From the NCBI RefSeq assembly GCF_033100795.1, contig NZ_JAWLVI010000003.1, forward strand, positions 62,001 through 126,000: 64,000 bases of DNA. The letters run 5' to 3'. The first letter of the stretch is position 1, and every line of letters starts with the position of its first letter. A program made the translations under genes and the position numbers. The notes under the pieces were generated by a model. The model had not been told where the DNA came from and did no database searches. It saw only the letters and a list, made by a program, of their open reading frames with translations. The DNA comes from Pseudothioclava sp033100795 (GTDB taxonomy: Bacteria; Pseudomonadota; Alphaproteobacteria; Rhodobacterales; Rhodobacteraceae). Positions 41,484-49,466 of this stretch are shown here, one piece after another.

Positions 41484-43322
41484 ATGCCCCATTACCGTTC
41501 CCGCAAATCCACCCACGGCCGCAATATGGCAGGCGCGCGCGGCCTTTGGCGCGCAACCGGCATGACCGACGGCGATTTCGGCAAGCCGATCATCGCGGTG
41601 GTCAACTCGTTCACGCAATTCGTGCCCGGTCACGTCCACCTCAAAGACCTCGGTCAGATGGTTGCGCGCGAGATCGAGAAAGCGGGCGGCGTTGCCAAGG
41701 AATTCAACACCATCGCCATCGACGACGGGATCGCGATGGGCCACGACGGGATGCTCTATTCGCTGCCCTCACGCGAGGTTATCGCGGATAGCGTGGAATA
41801 TATGGTCAACGGCCATTGCGCCGACGCGATGGTCTGCATCTCGAACTGCGACAAGATCACGCCCGGTATGATGATGGCCGCAATGCGCCTGAACATTCCG
41901 GTGATCTTTGTGTCCGGCGGTCCGATGGAAGCAGGCAAGATCAGCCCCGATGTGATCGACCATGACCTCGACCTCGTGGATGCGATGGTCGTGGCCGCTG
42001 ACGACAATTACACCGACGAGCAGGTTCTCGAAATCGAGAAAGCCGCCTGCCCGACCTGTGGCTCGTGCTCGGGGATGTTCACCGCCAACTCGATGAACTG
42101 TCTGGCCGAGGCGCTTGGCCTTGCGCTGCCGGGCAACGGCTCGATGCTGGCGACGCACGCCGATCGCAAGGAGCTGTTCCTTGAGGCGGGTCGCAAGATC
42201 GTCGAGATCACCAAGCGCCACTACGAGGGCGAAGAAAAGGGTCTCCTGCCGCGCGACATCGCCTCTTTCGCTGCGTTCGAGAACGCGATGAGCCTTGATA
42301 TTGCGATGGGCGGCTCGACCAACACCGTGCTGCACCTTCTGGCGATCGCCTACGAAGGCCAAGTCAACTTCACGATGGACGATATTGACCGCCTCAGCCG
42401 CAAGGTGCCGGTGCTGTGCAAGGTCGCCCCGGCCCTGCAATCGGTCCATATGGAAGACGTGCACCGCGCTGGCGGCATCATGGGCATCCTGGGCGAGATG
42501 GGCCGCGCGAGGCTTCTGAACACCGATGTCGGAACCGTGCATTCCGAAACCCTTGGCGAAGCGATCCAGAAATGGGATGTCGTCACCGCCAATGATCCGG
42601 CCGTGGACGAGTTCTACCGCGCCGCACCCGGCGGCGTGCGCACAACGCAGGCCTTCTCGACGCAGAACCGCTACAAAGAGGTCGACCGTGATCGTAAGGC
42701 GGGCGTGATCCGCTCGGCCGAGCACGCCTTCTCGAAAGACGGCGGTCTGGCGGTGCTCTTTGGCAATATCGCCGAAAAGGGCTGCATCGTGAAAACAGCG
42801 GGCGTGGACGACTCGATCCTCAAGTTCACCGGCACGGCCAAAGTCTATGAATCGCAAGACGACGCGGTTTCGGGCATCCTTACCGGCAAGGTCACGGCAG
42901 GCGAAGTGGTCATCATCCGCTACGAAGGCCCGCAAGGCGGCCCGGGTATGCAGGAAATGCTGTATCCCACCAGCTATCTGAAATCGAAAGGTCTGGGCAA
43001 ATCCTGCGCGCTTCTGACCGACGGTCGCTTCTCGGGCGGCACCTCGGGCCTGTCGATCGGCCACGTCAGCCCCGAAGCCGCCGAGGGTGGCCTGATCGGC
43101 CTTGTCGAGACCGGCGATACGATCGAGATCGACATCCCGAACCGCACGATCAATCTGGCCGTGGACGAGGCCACGCTGGAGGCCCGCCGCGCGGCAATGG
43201 GACCGCTGCCGTGGAAACCTGCCCAGGCCCGCCCGCGCGCCGTTTCGACCGCGCTCAAGGCCTATGCGCTGCTGGCCTCTTCGGCCCATATGGGCGGCGT
43301 GCGCATCCTGCCGGGCGAGTAA
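41484..43322 (+). CDS. ilvD: Dihydroxy-acid dehydratase IlvD
   Basis: 612 residues from the ATG at 41484; the start MPHYRSRKSTHGRN matches the E. coli-type IlvD N-terminus, so the longer upstream frame is rejected. Iron-sulphur cysteines are in CISNCDKITPGM and CPTCGSCSGMFTANSMN; TDGRFSGGTSGLSIGHV is near the C-terminus. It dehydrates 2,3-dihydroxy-isovalerate and -methylvalerate in valine, isoleucine and coenzyme A synthesis. No other ilv gene is adjacent. A strong terminator follows. Confidence 0.95.
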   Translation: MPHYRSRKSTHGRNMAGARGLWRATGMTDGDFGKPIIAVVNSFTQFVPGHVHLKDLGQMVAREIEKAGGVAKEFNTIAIDDGIAMGHDGMLYSLPSREVIADSVEYMVNGHCADAMVCISNCDKITPGMMMAAMRLNIPVIFVSGGPMEAGKISPDVIDHDLDLVDAMVVAADDNYTDEQVLEIEKAACPTCGSCSGMFTANSMNCLAEALGLALPGNGSMLATHADRKELFLEAGRKIVEITKRHYEGEEKGLLPRDIASFAAFENAMSLDIAMGGSTNTVLHLLAIAYEGQVNFTMDDIDRLSRKVPVLCKVAPALQSVHMEDVHRAGGIMGILGEMGRARLLNTDVGTVHSETLGEAIQKWDVVTANDPAVDEFYRAAPGGVRTTQAFSTQNRYKEVDRDRKAGVIRSAEHAFSKDGGLAVLFGNIAEKGCIVKTAGVDDSILKFTGTAKVYESQDDAVSGILTGKVTAGEVVIIRYEGPQGGPGMQEMLYPTSYLKSKGLGKSCALLTDGRFSGGTSGLSIGHVSPEAAEGGLIGLVETGDTIEIDIPNRTINLAVDEATLEARRAAMGPLPWKPAQARPRAVSTALKAYALLASSAHMGGVRILPGE

Positions 43323-43346
43323 GCCTGCGCCAACAGACACATGTTT

Positions 43347-43374
43347 AAAGCCGCGCCCGAAAGCGCGGCTTTTC
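43347..43374 (+). terminator. Intrinsic terminator after ilvD
   Basis: AAAGCCGCGC, loop CCGAAA, GCGCGGCTTT and a further T: a perfect 10-bp stem with a T-run, 24 bp after the stop. It could also serve the convergent glycosidase-like gene. Confidence 0.9.
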
Positions 43375-43411
43375 TTCTGCTCGATCACTGCTCTCTTTAT
43401 CTGTGACGCCG

Positions 43412-45163
43412 TCAGGCAATGCCGCCAAACGCCAGAAGCGGCAAGAACGCGGCAAAGAACCCAACATCCATCCCGCCAGCACCATCGTCGCCACCGTCTT
43501 CCGCAGCTTGTTCTTCTTCGTCCTGCGTGTCGTCATATTCGGGGATCTGAACGAGCGGCAGGTCGACAACCGGCTCGTCAATCCCGACATCGGCAACTTC
43601 AAAAATCGCGTCGTCAAGGACCGCATTGCTGGCCGCGAACACCTCTGCAAAGTCATCCGTCGGCGTCACATCATGGATCACGACCTGCATGATTTCGCCC
43701 GGATCCAGCGTCACGCTCAGATTGCCGTTCGCGTAGATGCTGGCAGGGTTCACCGTCTCGACAACCGCATCAGACTGGTTGCTACCCGCCGCCTGACCAT
43801 CCGCAACACCAAGAACCGTAACCTCCATCGCGCCGTGCCCCGCGATCAGGCCCGAGAAATCAAGCGCCGTTGTTGCGGTCGCATCGGCGTTCGACGTAAT
43901 GTAGAACACCACGTCGCCCTCACCTGCGAAGCCGTGAACGTCAACTGTATCGGTCTCGAGCTGGGTTTCGCGGTCGTTCGGCGTGAAGTCGAGCATCGAC
44001 TTGCCGGGCAGGTTTTCGGCCATCATACGGAACATCTCGGCAGGCGAGTTCATGCCGGTGTAATCAAAACCGCTGCTCAGCGCGTTGCGCGTGTTCTGGA
44101 TCAGCGGCCAGACATGGGCTTCGGTCACGTCGTAGGTCATGAATTCCTCGACGATCTCAAGCATCTCTTGCGCTTGATACAGACCGTAGTCCGCGTTCGG
44201 GTCGAGAGCGGTCGTGGATTTCAGGTTCCATTCCGTGACGTGAATGTCGATGTCGCGAAATGCCGGATCGTCACGCCAGATATGGTCGATCGTCGAAAGA
44301 TCGTAGGCTTTCGAGTAATCATCCAGTTCGCCAGTCGAATAGACATGCGCCACGATACCGTCGACGGCGTCCTGTTCCTCGACCGTGTCGAAATTCACCT
44401 TGATCAGCTCGTTATTGACTTCGGTCCAGTTCAGCGTGCCGTTGGCGCGGATATTGGCATCGGTCAGATTTGTGCCGTAGGCGCTGTTGATCTGGGCGAT
44501 AGCCTCGTGCGCATCCATCGCACCATATGTGTCGGAAATCCGCGAGGTGCCGTAGTTCAGACCCATCTGAACCAGAATATCGGTCTGATTGGTGTCGATC
44601 TCAGGGTGCGCGTCATTGACGATGCGCAGCTGATCGTCGATGAGCGTCGCCATTTTCGAGGCAAGACGACCGTATTCGGTCGCGTTCATCTCGCCGCCGC
44701 TCCAGTATTCGTTGCCTATTTCGAAGGCAGAAACCTTCGCATCGCCATAGACACCTGTCATGACATCATTGACGAAAGTGCGCAGCGCGTCTTCGTCAAT
44801 ATGCGGAAGGCGGTCGCCATTTGCATCGACGCTATCGGTCAGCAGATCGCGCGTCGGGATTACGATCGTCACCGGATGCCCTTCGACAGCGGCAAAGTTC
44901 ATGAAATCGCTCAACGGGATGAAGTCGGTCGTTTCGCCTGTGCTTTCGTCGACACCAATCTCGGCATTGGGGTTGCTGATGTCGAAGAACTGCTCGGCGA
45001 GCGTCCCGCCAGGATAGCGAAGCGAGGTGACACCCATGTCATTGATCGCTTCGCCATAAGAGCCGTCACCGGCCATATCACTGCGCGTTGCAAGAACATT
45101 TCCACCGAAAAGATCTGCACTTGCGATGCTGCCTGCGAGTTCGGGGATATTGAGCGTAACCAT
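43412..45163 (-). CDS. Glycoside-hydrolase-like (clan A TIM barrel) protein with acidic linker and hydrophobic C-terminal tail
   Basis: 583 residues with no N-terminal signal peptide. Residues about 10-400 look like a clan GH-A barrel of the GH39/GH51/GH79 kind: MGVTSLRYPGGTLAEQFF, a possible acid/base Glu (E152 in FEIGNEYW) and a possible nucleophile (E311 in HVTEWN). A beta-sandwich-like domain follows (about 410-520). The C-terminus has an Asp/Glu-rich linker, then GAGG and a hydrophobic tail FFAAFLPLLAFGG with no closing basic residues. It is acidic overall, as in secreted marine proteins. Function is probably polysaccharide-related. The Shine-Dalgarno is sequestered in a hairpin. Confidence 0.65.
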   Translation of the reverse strand: MVTLNIPELAGSIASADLFGGNVLATRSDMAGDGSYGEAINDMGVTSLRYPGGTLAEQFFDISNPNAEIGVDESTGETTDFIPLSDFMNFAAVEGHPVTIVIPTRDLLTDSVDANGDRLPHIDEDALRTFVNDVMTGVYGDAKVSAFEIGNEYWSGGEMNATEYGRLASKMATLIDDQLRIVNDAHPEIDTNQTDILVQMGLNYGTSRISDTYGAMDAHEAIAQINSAYGTNLTDANIRANGTLNWTEVNNELIKVNFDTVEEQDAVDGIVAHVYSTGELDDYSKAYDLSTIDHIWRDDPAFRDIDIHVTEWNLKSTTALDPNADYGLYQAQEMLEIVEEFMTYDVTEAHVWPLIQNTRNALSSGFDYTGMNSPAEMFRMMAENLPGKSMLDFTPNDRETQLETDTVDVHGFAGEGDVVFYITSNADATATTALDFSGLIAGHGAMEVTVLGVADGQAAGSNQSDAVVETVNPASIYANGNLSVTLDPGEIMQVVIHDVTPTDDFAEVFAASNAVLDDAIFEVADVGIDEPVVDLPLVQIPEYDDTQDEEEQAAEDGGDDGAGGMDVGFFAAFLPLLAFGGIA

Positions 45164-45172
45164 AACAATCGT

Positions 45173-45190
45173 CTCCTTTGGTTAAAGGAG
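45173..45190 (-). promoter_or_regulatory. Hairpin that sequesters the ribosome-binding site of the glycosidase-like gene
   Basis: On the message strand CTCCTTT-AACC-AAAGGAG is a perfect 7-bp stem with a tetraloop. Its 3' arm is the Shine-Dalgarno AAAGGAG, 9 nt before the ATG. It should block translation until opened by a protein, RNA or temperature. Confidence 0.6.
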
Positions 45191-45533
45191 AGCGCGGAAT
45201 TAACCTGATTGGAAAAACGCACCGGAATAGATTCCGGCCCACATTGGTTAATCGGATGACCGTGTGGGATGGGTATTTTGCCCCAAGGGATGTAGGCCGA
45301 TACCTGCGTATATATCCTGCTGGTATCTGGCGGACGTATCTTTGCTATCTTTTGATTTTTTACGGTAACCCTAACCGATGGTTAACCTGCCAGTTTTGGG
45401 TATGACCATACCTATCGTTAACCCTTTTGGGGTGGTGATTCTCGAAGGATTACGCCCTTCGGACTGCCGTGGCGCCTTATGGATATGTCAGGAGAGCCGC
45501 GCGGCCTCGACCCTGCGAGGCGCCAAAAACACC
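45191..45533. promoter_or_regulatory. Upstream control region of the glycosidase-like gene with repeated GTTAAC-type motifs
   Basis: There is no convincing gene here. The stretch is AT-richer than its surroundings and contains TTAA/GTTAACC motifs at 45199, 45247, 45381 and 45417. It also has two palindromes: TAACC-GAT-GGTTA (45372-45384) and GGTATG-AC-CATACC (45399-45412). TTAACC resembles a CtrA half-site, but no full TTAA-N7-TTAA was found. The cluster looks like a multi-site promoter for the long-leader transcript of the minus-strand gene. Confidence 0.45.
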
Positions 45534-45559
45534 AAAGCCGCCCCCTTCGGAGCGGCTTT
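45534..45559 (-). terminator. Terminator of tRNA-His
   Basis: AAAGCCGC and GCGGCTTT pair around a 10-nt loop, starting 4 bp past the CCA end; on the minus strand GGTGTTTTTGG follows. Confidence 0.8.
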
Positions 45560-45563
45560 TGAG

Positions 45564-45640
45564 TGGTACCGCCTCCCTGGCTTGAACAGGGGACCTCTGG
45601 ATCCACAATCCAGCGCTCTAACCAACTGAGCTAAGGCGGC
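45564..45640 (-). tRNA. tRNA-His (anticodon GUG)
   Basis: A 77-nt cloverleaf with encoded CCA can be folded fully. The acceptor is GCCGCCT with AGGCGGT (first pair G-U), and the D-arm is GCTC with GAGC. The anticodon stem is CTGGA/TCCAG with loop TTGTGGA (anticodon GTG); the T-arm is CCCTG/CAGGG with loop TTCAAGC. There is no G at position -1 opposite a C73; the discriminator is A, the variant known from many alphaproteobacteria and their matching HisRS. Confidence 0.97.
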
Positions 45641-45783
45641 ACTGCGCGCGGATTTAGCGCCCGCGCGCGCCGAATGCAAGAGCGCATCTTGCGAAAATCG
45701 CAATGACACGCTCGGGGCTTGTGAGATAAGGAACAAAGGGCTAGGGCCAAGGTCAGGCACCAGCCCAGTTCAAGGAGGCGATC

Positions 45784-45990
45784 ATGGGGATCAACAACGA
45801 AAGCGATATTGCGGCGAATCTGCAGATCGGCCCGACAGACGTCGGCATGGTCCGCATCTACCTTGAGGGGGACGGCATCGACCTGCCGCTGGACTTCGAC
45901 CCCGAAGAGGCCGAGGAAATCGCTGAAGAGCTTTTGGCCGCGGCCGAAGCTGCCCGCCAGATCGGCGCCGGCTCCAAAAAGAAGAAGTAA
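45784..45990 (+). CDS. Small conserved acidic protein (DUF6324-like)
   Basis: 68 residues; AAGGAGG lies 7 bp before the ATG. Starts MGINNESDIAANLQIGPTD, has an acidic helix (DPEEAEEIAEELLAAAEAA) and a lysine tail (GSKKKK). No signal or membrane segment. I recall this as a conserved Rhodobacteraceae small protein of unknown function; the family number is from memory. It ends directly against the stop of the convergent mmcB. Confidence 0.75.
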   Translation: MGINNESDIAANLQIGPTDVGMVRIYLEGDGIDLPLDFDPEEAEEIAEELLAAAEAARQIGAGSKKKK

Positions 45991-46446
45991 TCAGCGCCGC
46001 GTGTCAAACGGTGGGCGCGGGTCAAGCACCCCATGCAAGCGCGTCGCGGCACGGCGCGCAAAATCGAGCGTAAGCACCTTGCGCCGCGCAGGCGCAAGCG
46101 GCGCATAGACAGCCTCGCGGACGATCTCGGCCCCGAAACCGTCCGCAAGGATGATCCCAGTATCATCGGGCAGAACCTCCTGCGGGAAGGCCGTATCAAC
46201 CGCCCAGAAATACCGGTCGCACCATTCCAGATAGCCTTGCCACTTGCGATCGGCCTGAAAATCAGCGCGCGAGGATTTGCACTCGACAATCCAGACCTCC
46301 CCCTTCGCGCCAAGAGCCATCACATCGGCACGCAGCCGCCCCTTCAGCGGCATCTCGACAACGCTGGCGAAGCCGTGCCCCGCGAGCGCGCGCTGGACAC
46401 CACGCGCAAGGATTTGACCGGGAGGGGGATCGGAGATACGGACCAT
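45991..46446 (-). CDS. mmcB: MmcB-family DNA repair protein
   Basis: 151 residues with a PD-(D/E)XK nuclease-like core: RADVMAL, then VECKSSRADFQADRKW with the E-x-K pair. It matches the MmcB family first linked to mitomycin C resistance in Caulobacter, where it is part of the SOS response. A cytoplasmic nuclease or DNA-end processing role is inferred from the fold. dgkA lies upstream on the same strand, 39 bp away. Confidence 0.8.
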   Translation of the reverse strand: MVRISDPPPGQILARGVQRALAGHGFASVVEMPLKGRLRADVMALGAKGEVWIVECKSSRADFQADRKWQGYLEWCDRYFWAVDTAFPQEVLPDDTGIILADGFGAEIVREAVYAPLAPARRKVLTLDFARRAATRLHGVLDPRPPFDTRR

Positions 46447-46485
46447 CCCCGGAACATGAACGAAAAGAGAACGATTGTCGAGAGA

Positions 46486-46878
46486 TCAGAACCCCACGAC
46501 CCAGATCAGCAGCACGAGATGCGCCATCATCGACAGCGCAACGGCAAGCGACCCAAGGTCTTTGGCATGTTTCGCAGTTTCCGACCAGTCGGGTGAAACG
46601 CGGTCCGTCAACTCTTCGATGGCCGTATTGAGCGCCTCGAAAGCGAAGGTCAGAAAGGCCAGCATGACGAAGAGCACAATCTCGAAGGGCGTCGCATGGG
46701 CCGCGACATAGACTGGCAGCAATAGCCCCGCCGCAAGCACCTGATGGCGAAAAGCCGTCTCGCGCCACAGCCGACCGAGCCCGTCAAGCGAATATCCCGC
46801 AGCCGCAATAATATGGGGAAATCCGGCCACGGCATCCGGTGCGGAACGTTTGCGTCCGCTCTCCTCCTCTGCGTCCAT
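46486..46878 (-). CDS. dgkA: Diacylglycerol kinase (DgkA family)
   Basis: 130 residues from the ATG at 46878. Three membrane spans with the family signature FEALNTAIEELTDRVS and AKHAKDLGSLAVALS holding the catalytic Glu and the ATP-Mg Asp. The N-terminal GYSLDGLGRLWRETAFRHQ amphipathic helix is typical. It phosphorylates diacylglycerol released by periplasmic glucan or LPS modification, returning phosphatidate to lipid synthesis. Confidence 0.9.
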   Translation of the reverse strand: MDAEEESGRKRSAPDAVAGFPHIIAAAGYSLDGLGRLWRETAFRHQVLAAGLLLPVYVAAHATPFEIVLFVMLAFLTFAFEALNTAIEELTDRVSPDWSETAKHAKDLGSLAVALSMMAHLVLLIWVVGF

Positions 46879-46965
46879 TCCTGCGCTCCCTGACTGACAG
46901 TTCGCCCGCCTGCGAACCGCAATGCTAGGCGACAAGACCGACGACCTCAAGCCGTTCGCAGGGGC

Positions 46966-46994
46966 TTGCCAAGCGGCTGGCACGCTCCTATCTG
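46966..46994 (+). promoter_or_regulatory. Sigma70 promoter of the 6S-like RNA
   Basis: TTGCCA (46966-46971), exact 17-bp spacer, TATCTG (46989-46994). The predicted start is about 47001, where the closing stem of the structured RNA begins. Confidence 0.6.
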
Positions 46995-47000
46995 GGGAAC

Positions 47001-47165
47001 TGGTGGTTACTGCTCTGCGCGTGTAAGGCCCTTTTCCAGTGGCCGATAAGCATTTCCGAGGGAGCTGGCTCTGTCGAGATCCTGGTCTCGTTACCTGGCG
47101 CCCACCTGATTAGTCAGGCTCTCGGGAAATTCACGCCTTCACGGCTGCTGTGGTTTCCACCACCC
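47001..47165 (+). ncRNA. ssrS: 6S RNA-like structured RNA
   Basis: About 165 nt with no protein-like frame folds into one long rod. The closing stem is GGTGG with CCACC; stem two is GCGCGTGTAAGGC with GCCTTCACGGC (47017-47029 and 47135-47145); then a large internal bubble; stem three is TTTCCGAGGGAGC with GCTCTCGGGAAA (47053-47065 and 47118-47129); then apical hairpins (CGAGA-TCCTGG-TCTCG and CTGA-TTAG-TCAG). A single rod with a central bubble about 160-180 nt long is the 6S RNA shape, which mimics an open promoter and binds sigma70 RNA polymerase. A well-spaced promoter precedes it. No sequence alignment to a known 6S RNA was possible here. Confidence 0.55.
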
Positions 47166-47168
47166 CAA

Positions 47169-47810
47169 CTACTCGGCCAGCCTCTGGACGCGCGCCAGCT
47201 TGAGCCCGAAGCCGATGAAGACAACTCCGGTTACCCCCTTGAGCCAGCGCTGGAAGCGTCCGCTCCGCGCCAGACCTGCCAGCTTCGCGAACAGCACGAC
47301 CATCGCCCCGAACCAGAGCGCGTTGACCATCGAGTGCAGGAAGACAAGCAGGAACGCCGCCCCCGTCGCGCCCTCGCCCGCGGGGATGAATTGCGGAAAC
47401 GCGGCAAGGTAGAACATCGACACCTTGGGGTTCAGCGCATTCGTCAGAAAGCCCTCGAGCCAGGCGCTGCGCAATCCGCGCCTGCGATGTGCCGGGACAT
47501 CGGCGCGCGGCACCTCCAGCCCCCTATAGGCCGCAACCAGCGCTTTCAGGCCAAGCCAGACCAGATAGGCCGCCCCAAGATATTTCACGATCGTGAACAA
47601 GGTCGCTGACTGCACCAGAACGATCGAGATGCCCAGAATGGAAAGCGCCCCGTGCAGATAGAAGGCGCAGACAAATCCGGCGACATTCATAAACCCCGCA
47701 GCCCGCCCGGACGTCGGAACAATTTTCGCGATCAGCGCCCCGTTCGGCCCTGGCGACATGACGAGAAGGGAGACCACAAAAACGAAGGTCAGAACTTCGG
47801 AGAACGTCAC
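47169..47810 (-). CDS. LysE/RhtB-family amino-acid exporter
   Basis: 213 residues from a GTG at 47810 with GAGGGG upstream. The family's MSPGPNGALIAKI motif follows the first span; six hydrophobic spans in all, with GFLTNALNPKVSMFYLAAFPQF after span three. It exports an amino acid or homoserine lactone from the cytoplasm. Its end abuts the 6S-like RNA on the other strand. Confidence 0.88.
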   Translation of the reverse strand: MTFSEVLTFVFVVSLLVMSPGPNGALIAKIVPTSGRAAGFMNVAGFVCAFYLHGALSILGISIVLVQSATLFTIVKYLGAAYLVWLGLKALVAAYRGLEVPRADVPAHRRRGLRSAWLEGFLTNALNPKVSMFYLAAFPQFIPAGEGATGAAFLLVFLHSMVNALWFGAMVVLFAKLAGLARSGRFQRWLKGVTGVVFIGFGLKLARVQRLAE

Positions 47811-47947
47811 TTGCCCCTCGCTTTCAGTGGATGCTGATTGCCCTTGCCAGCAGGCTAGCAAAGCGAGGCACGACGACCAAGCCGCGGCTGGCAGCGTCCC
47901 GCACCCGAGTGCTTGCCCGTGAGCAAAAACGTCCCGTATCGGATTGT

Positions 47948-48283
47948 TCAGCGGCGCAGCTGCTTGCGCGATTGCGGTTCGACCGGCACGCGCACGGGCA
48001 CCATTTCGGCCACATGCTGCGCGGGGATCGCATCGCGCTTGCCACCGCCGGGGGGAGTTTCATCCTCGGCCATACGCATAACCGCAATCGCGAACTGAAC
48101 ACCCGCGAAAACGATGGTGTTAAACACGACCAGCAGGGCCAAGGCGATATAACCGACATCCGAGGTCGAGATCAGGTGCCACAGATTCGCGACATTGAAC
48201 CACAGCAGAAGCCCGACAAAGGCGACCGCAAGGCCAAATCCCATCACGATATTCTTGATATAAAGCCTGACCAGTTCCGGCAT
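47948..48283 (-). CDS. Small two-span membrane protein of unknown function
   Basis: 111 residues from the ATG at 48283 (AGGGGGAAC upstream). Two hydrophobic spans (about 9-30 and 43-68) separated by a short loop NLWHLISTSDVGY, then a cytoplasmic-looking tail rich in Pro, Gly, Arg and Lys. No signal peptide or known motif. The typical GC-rich codon use and conserved-looking hydrophobic pattern support a real gene; I do not recognise the family. Confidence 0.65.
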   Translation of the reverse strand: MPELVRLYIKNIVMGFGLAVAFVGLLLWFNVANLWHLISTSDVGYIALALLVVFNTIVFAGVQFAIAVMRMAEDETPPGGGKRDAIPAQHVAEMVPVRVPVEPQSRKQLRR

Positions 48284-48401
48284 AATGTTCCCCCTAAAGC
48301 ACACGCCAATCTTACCCGCCACGCGGGCAGAATCAAACGCGCAATCTCGCCGTAGGCAAAGATAGCGCGGATTTGGCGAAGATCGGGTAAATTTCAGGCG
48401 G

Positions 48402-48914
48402 TCAGAACGCGTCGGCGCGCAGTTCGTGGGCCATATGGTCCAGAACGGCGTTCACGAACTTGGGTTCCTTGCCTTCGGGAAAGAAAGCACGGGCCACATC
48501 GACGTATTCGGTGATAACCACCTTCGGCGGCGTCGCGGGGGTTACCATCTCGGCTCCGGCGGCGCGGAACAGCGCACGCAGAACCGGGTCGATCCGGTCG
48601 ATCGGCCATTTCGCAACCAGCGCGCGGTCGGTCGCCTGGTCGATCTTGCCCTGCCACATCACCGCATCATCCAGAACGCGGCGGAACAGAGTGCTGTCGC
48701 CCTCGGCCATTTCGGTGCCGTCCTCATCGACCGCACCGAAGCGGTAGCTTTCGAACTCGCGCGCGACACGGTCCACGCCCTGCCCGCCGGCTTCCATCTG
48801 GAACAGCGCCTGCACCGCATAAAGGCGCGCAGCCGATTTGCGCTGGCGCTTCTCTTCGAGGGTCAGCTTGCGCGGCTTTTCAGCCGGAGTTTCGGGCGTG
48901 GTATCGTCGGTCAT
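48402..48914 (-). CDS. nusB: Transcription antitermination factor NusB
   Basis: 170 residues; all-helical NusB fold with RKSAARLYAVQALFQMEAGG at the N-terminus and VITEYVDVARAFFPEGKEPKFVNAVLDHMA at the end read in separate blocks. It binds boxA RNA with NusE for rRNA antitermination. An acidic/Lys-rich N-terminal extension (about 25 residues) is common in this order. It overlaps ribH by 4 bp, the usual ribH-nusB coupling. Confidence 0.93.
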   Translation of the reverse strand: MTDDTTPETPAEKPRKLTLEEKRQRKSAARLYAVQALFQMEAGGQGVDRVAREFESYRFGAVDEDGTEMAEGDSTLFRRVLDDAVMWQGKIDQATDRALVAKWPIDRIDPVLRALFRAAGAEMVTPATPPKVVITEYVDVARAFFPEGKEPKFVNAVLDHMAHELRADAF

Positions 48915-49462
48915 GCGGTGGTCGGTCCTTCGGTGTCGCCTGCGATGCGGAACGACTCAGCTTCCGGTTTGAAGCCGATGCCGCGCGTCAGGCCCGCCCA
49001 TTTGCGCGACAATGCGACAAGATGCAAGGCCGCAGCCGCCGCGCCACCGCCTTTGTCCTGATCGGCGGGGTCAGCGCGGACCTCGGCCTGATGCCGGTTC
49101 TCGACCGTCAGGATGCCATTGCCGATGCAATAGCCCTGAAGCCCGAGCATGGTGATTGCGCGCGAGCTGTCATTGCAGACCGTGTCGTAATGGGTGGTTT
49201 CGCCGCGAATAACACAACCAAGCGCGACAAAACCGTCGTAATTGGCCATCCGCCCCGCCATACCGATAGCGGTCGGGATTTCAAGCGCGCCGGGAACCTC
49301 GACCAGATCGACCTCGGCCCCCGCCTTGGCCGCCATTGCTTTGGCGCCCGCGATCATATTGTCCGCGATGTCCTTGTAGTAAGGAGCGACCACGATCAAC
49401 AGCTTCACCGGCTTGTCGAAGCTGGGCAGATCAAGCGTGTAATGGGATTCATGCGCGGCCAT
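48911..49462 (-). CDS. ribH: 6,7-dimethyl-8-ribityllumazine synthase
   Basis: 183 residues from the ATG at 49462. Lumazine synthase motifs are intact: VVAPYYKDIADNMI, VEVPGALEIPTAI, ALGCVIRGETTHYD and GILTVENRHQAEVRAD. It joins the ribitylaminouracil and dihydroxybutanone phosphate in riboflavin synthesis. The C-terminus is longer than in E. coli RibH by about 25 residues. It starts 4 bp after ribBX and overlaps nusB. Confidence 0.94.
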   Translation of the reverse strand: MAAHESHYTLDLPSFDKPVKLLIVVAPYYKDIADNMIAGAKAMAAKAGAEVDLVEVPGALEIPTAIGMAGRMANYDGFVALGCVIRGETTHYDTVCNDSSRAITMLGLQGYCIGNGILTVENRHQAEVRADPADQDKGGGAAAAALHLVALSRKWAGLTRGIGFKPEAESFRIAGDTEGPTTA

Positions 49463-49466
49463 TGGA

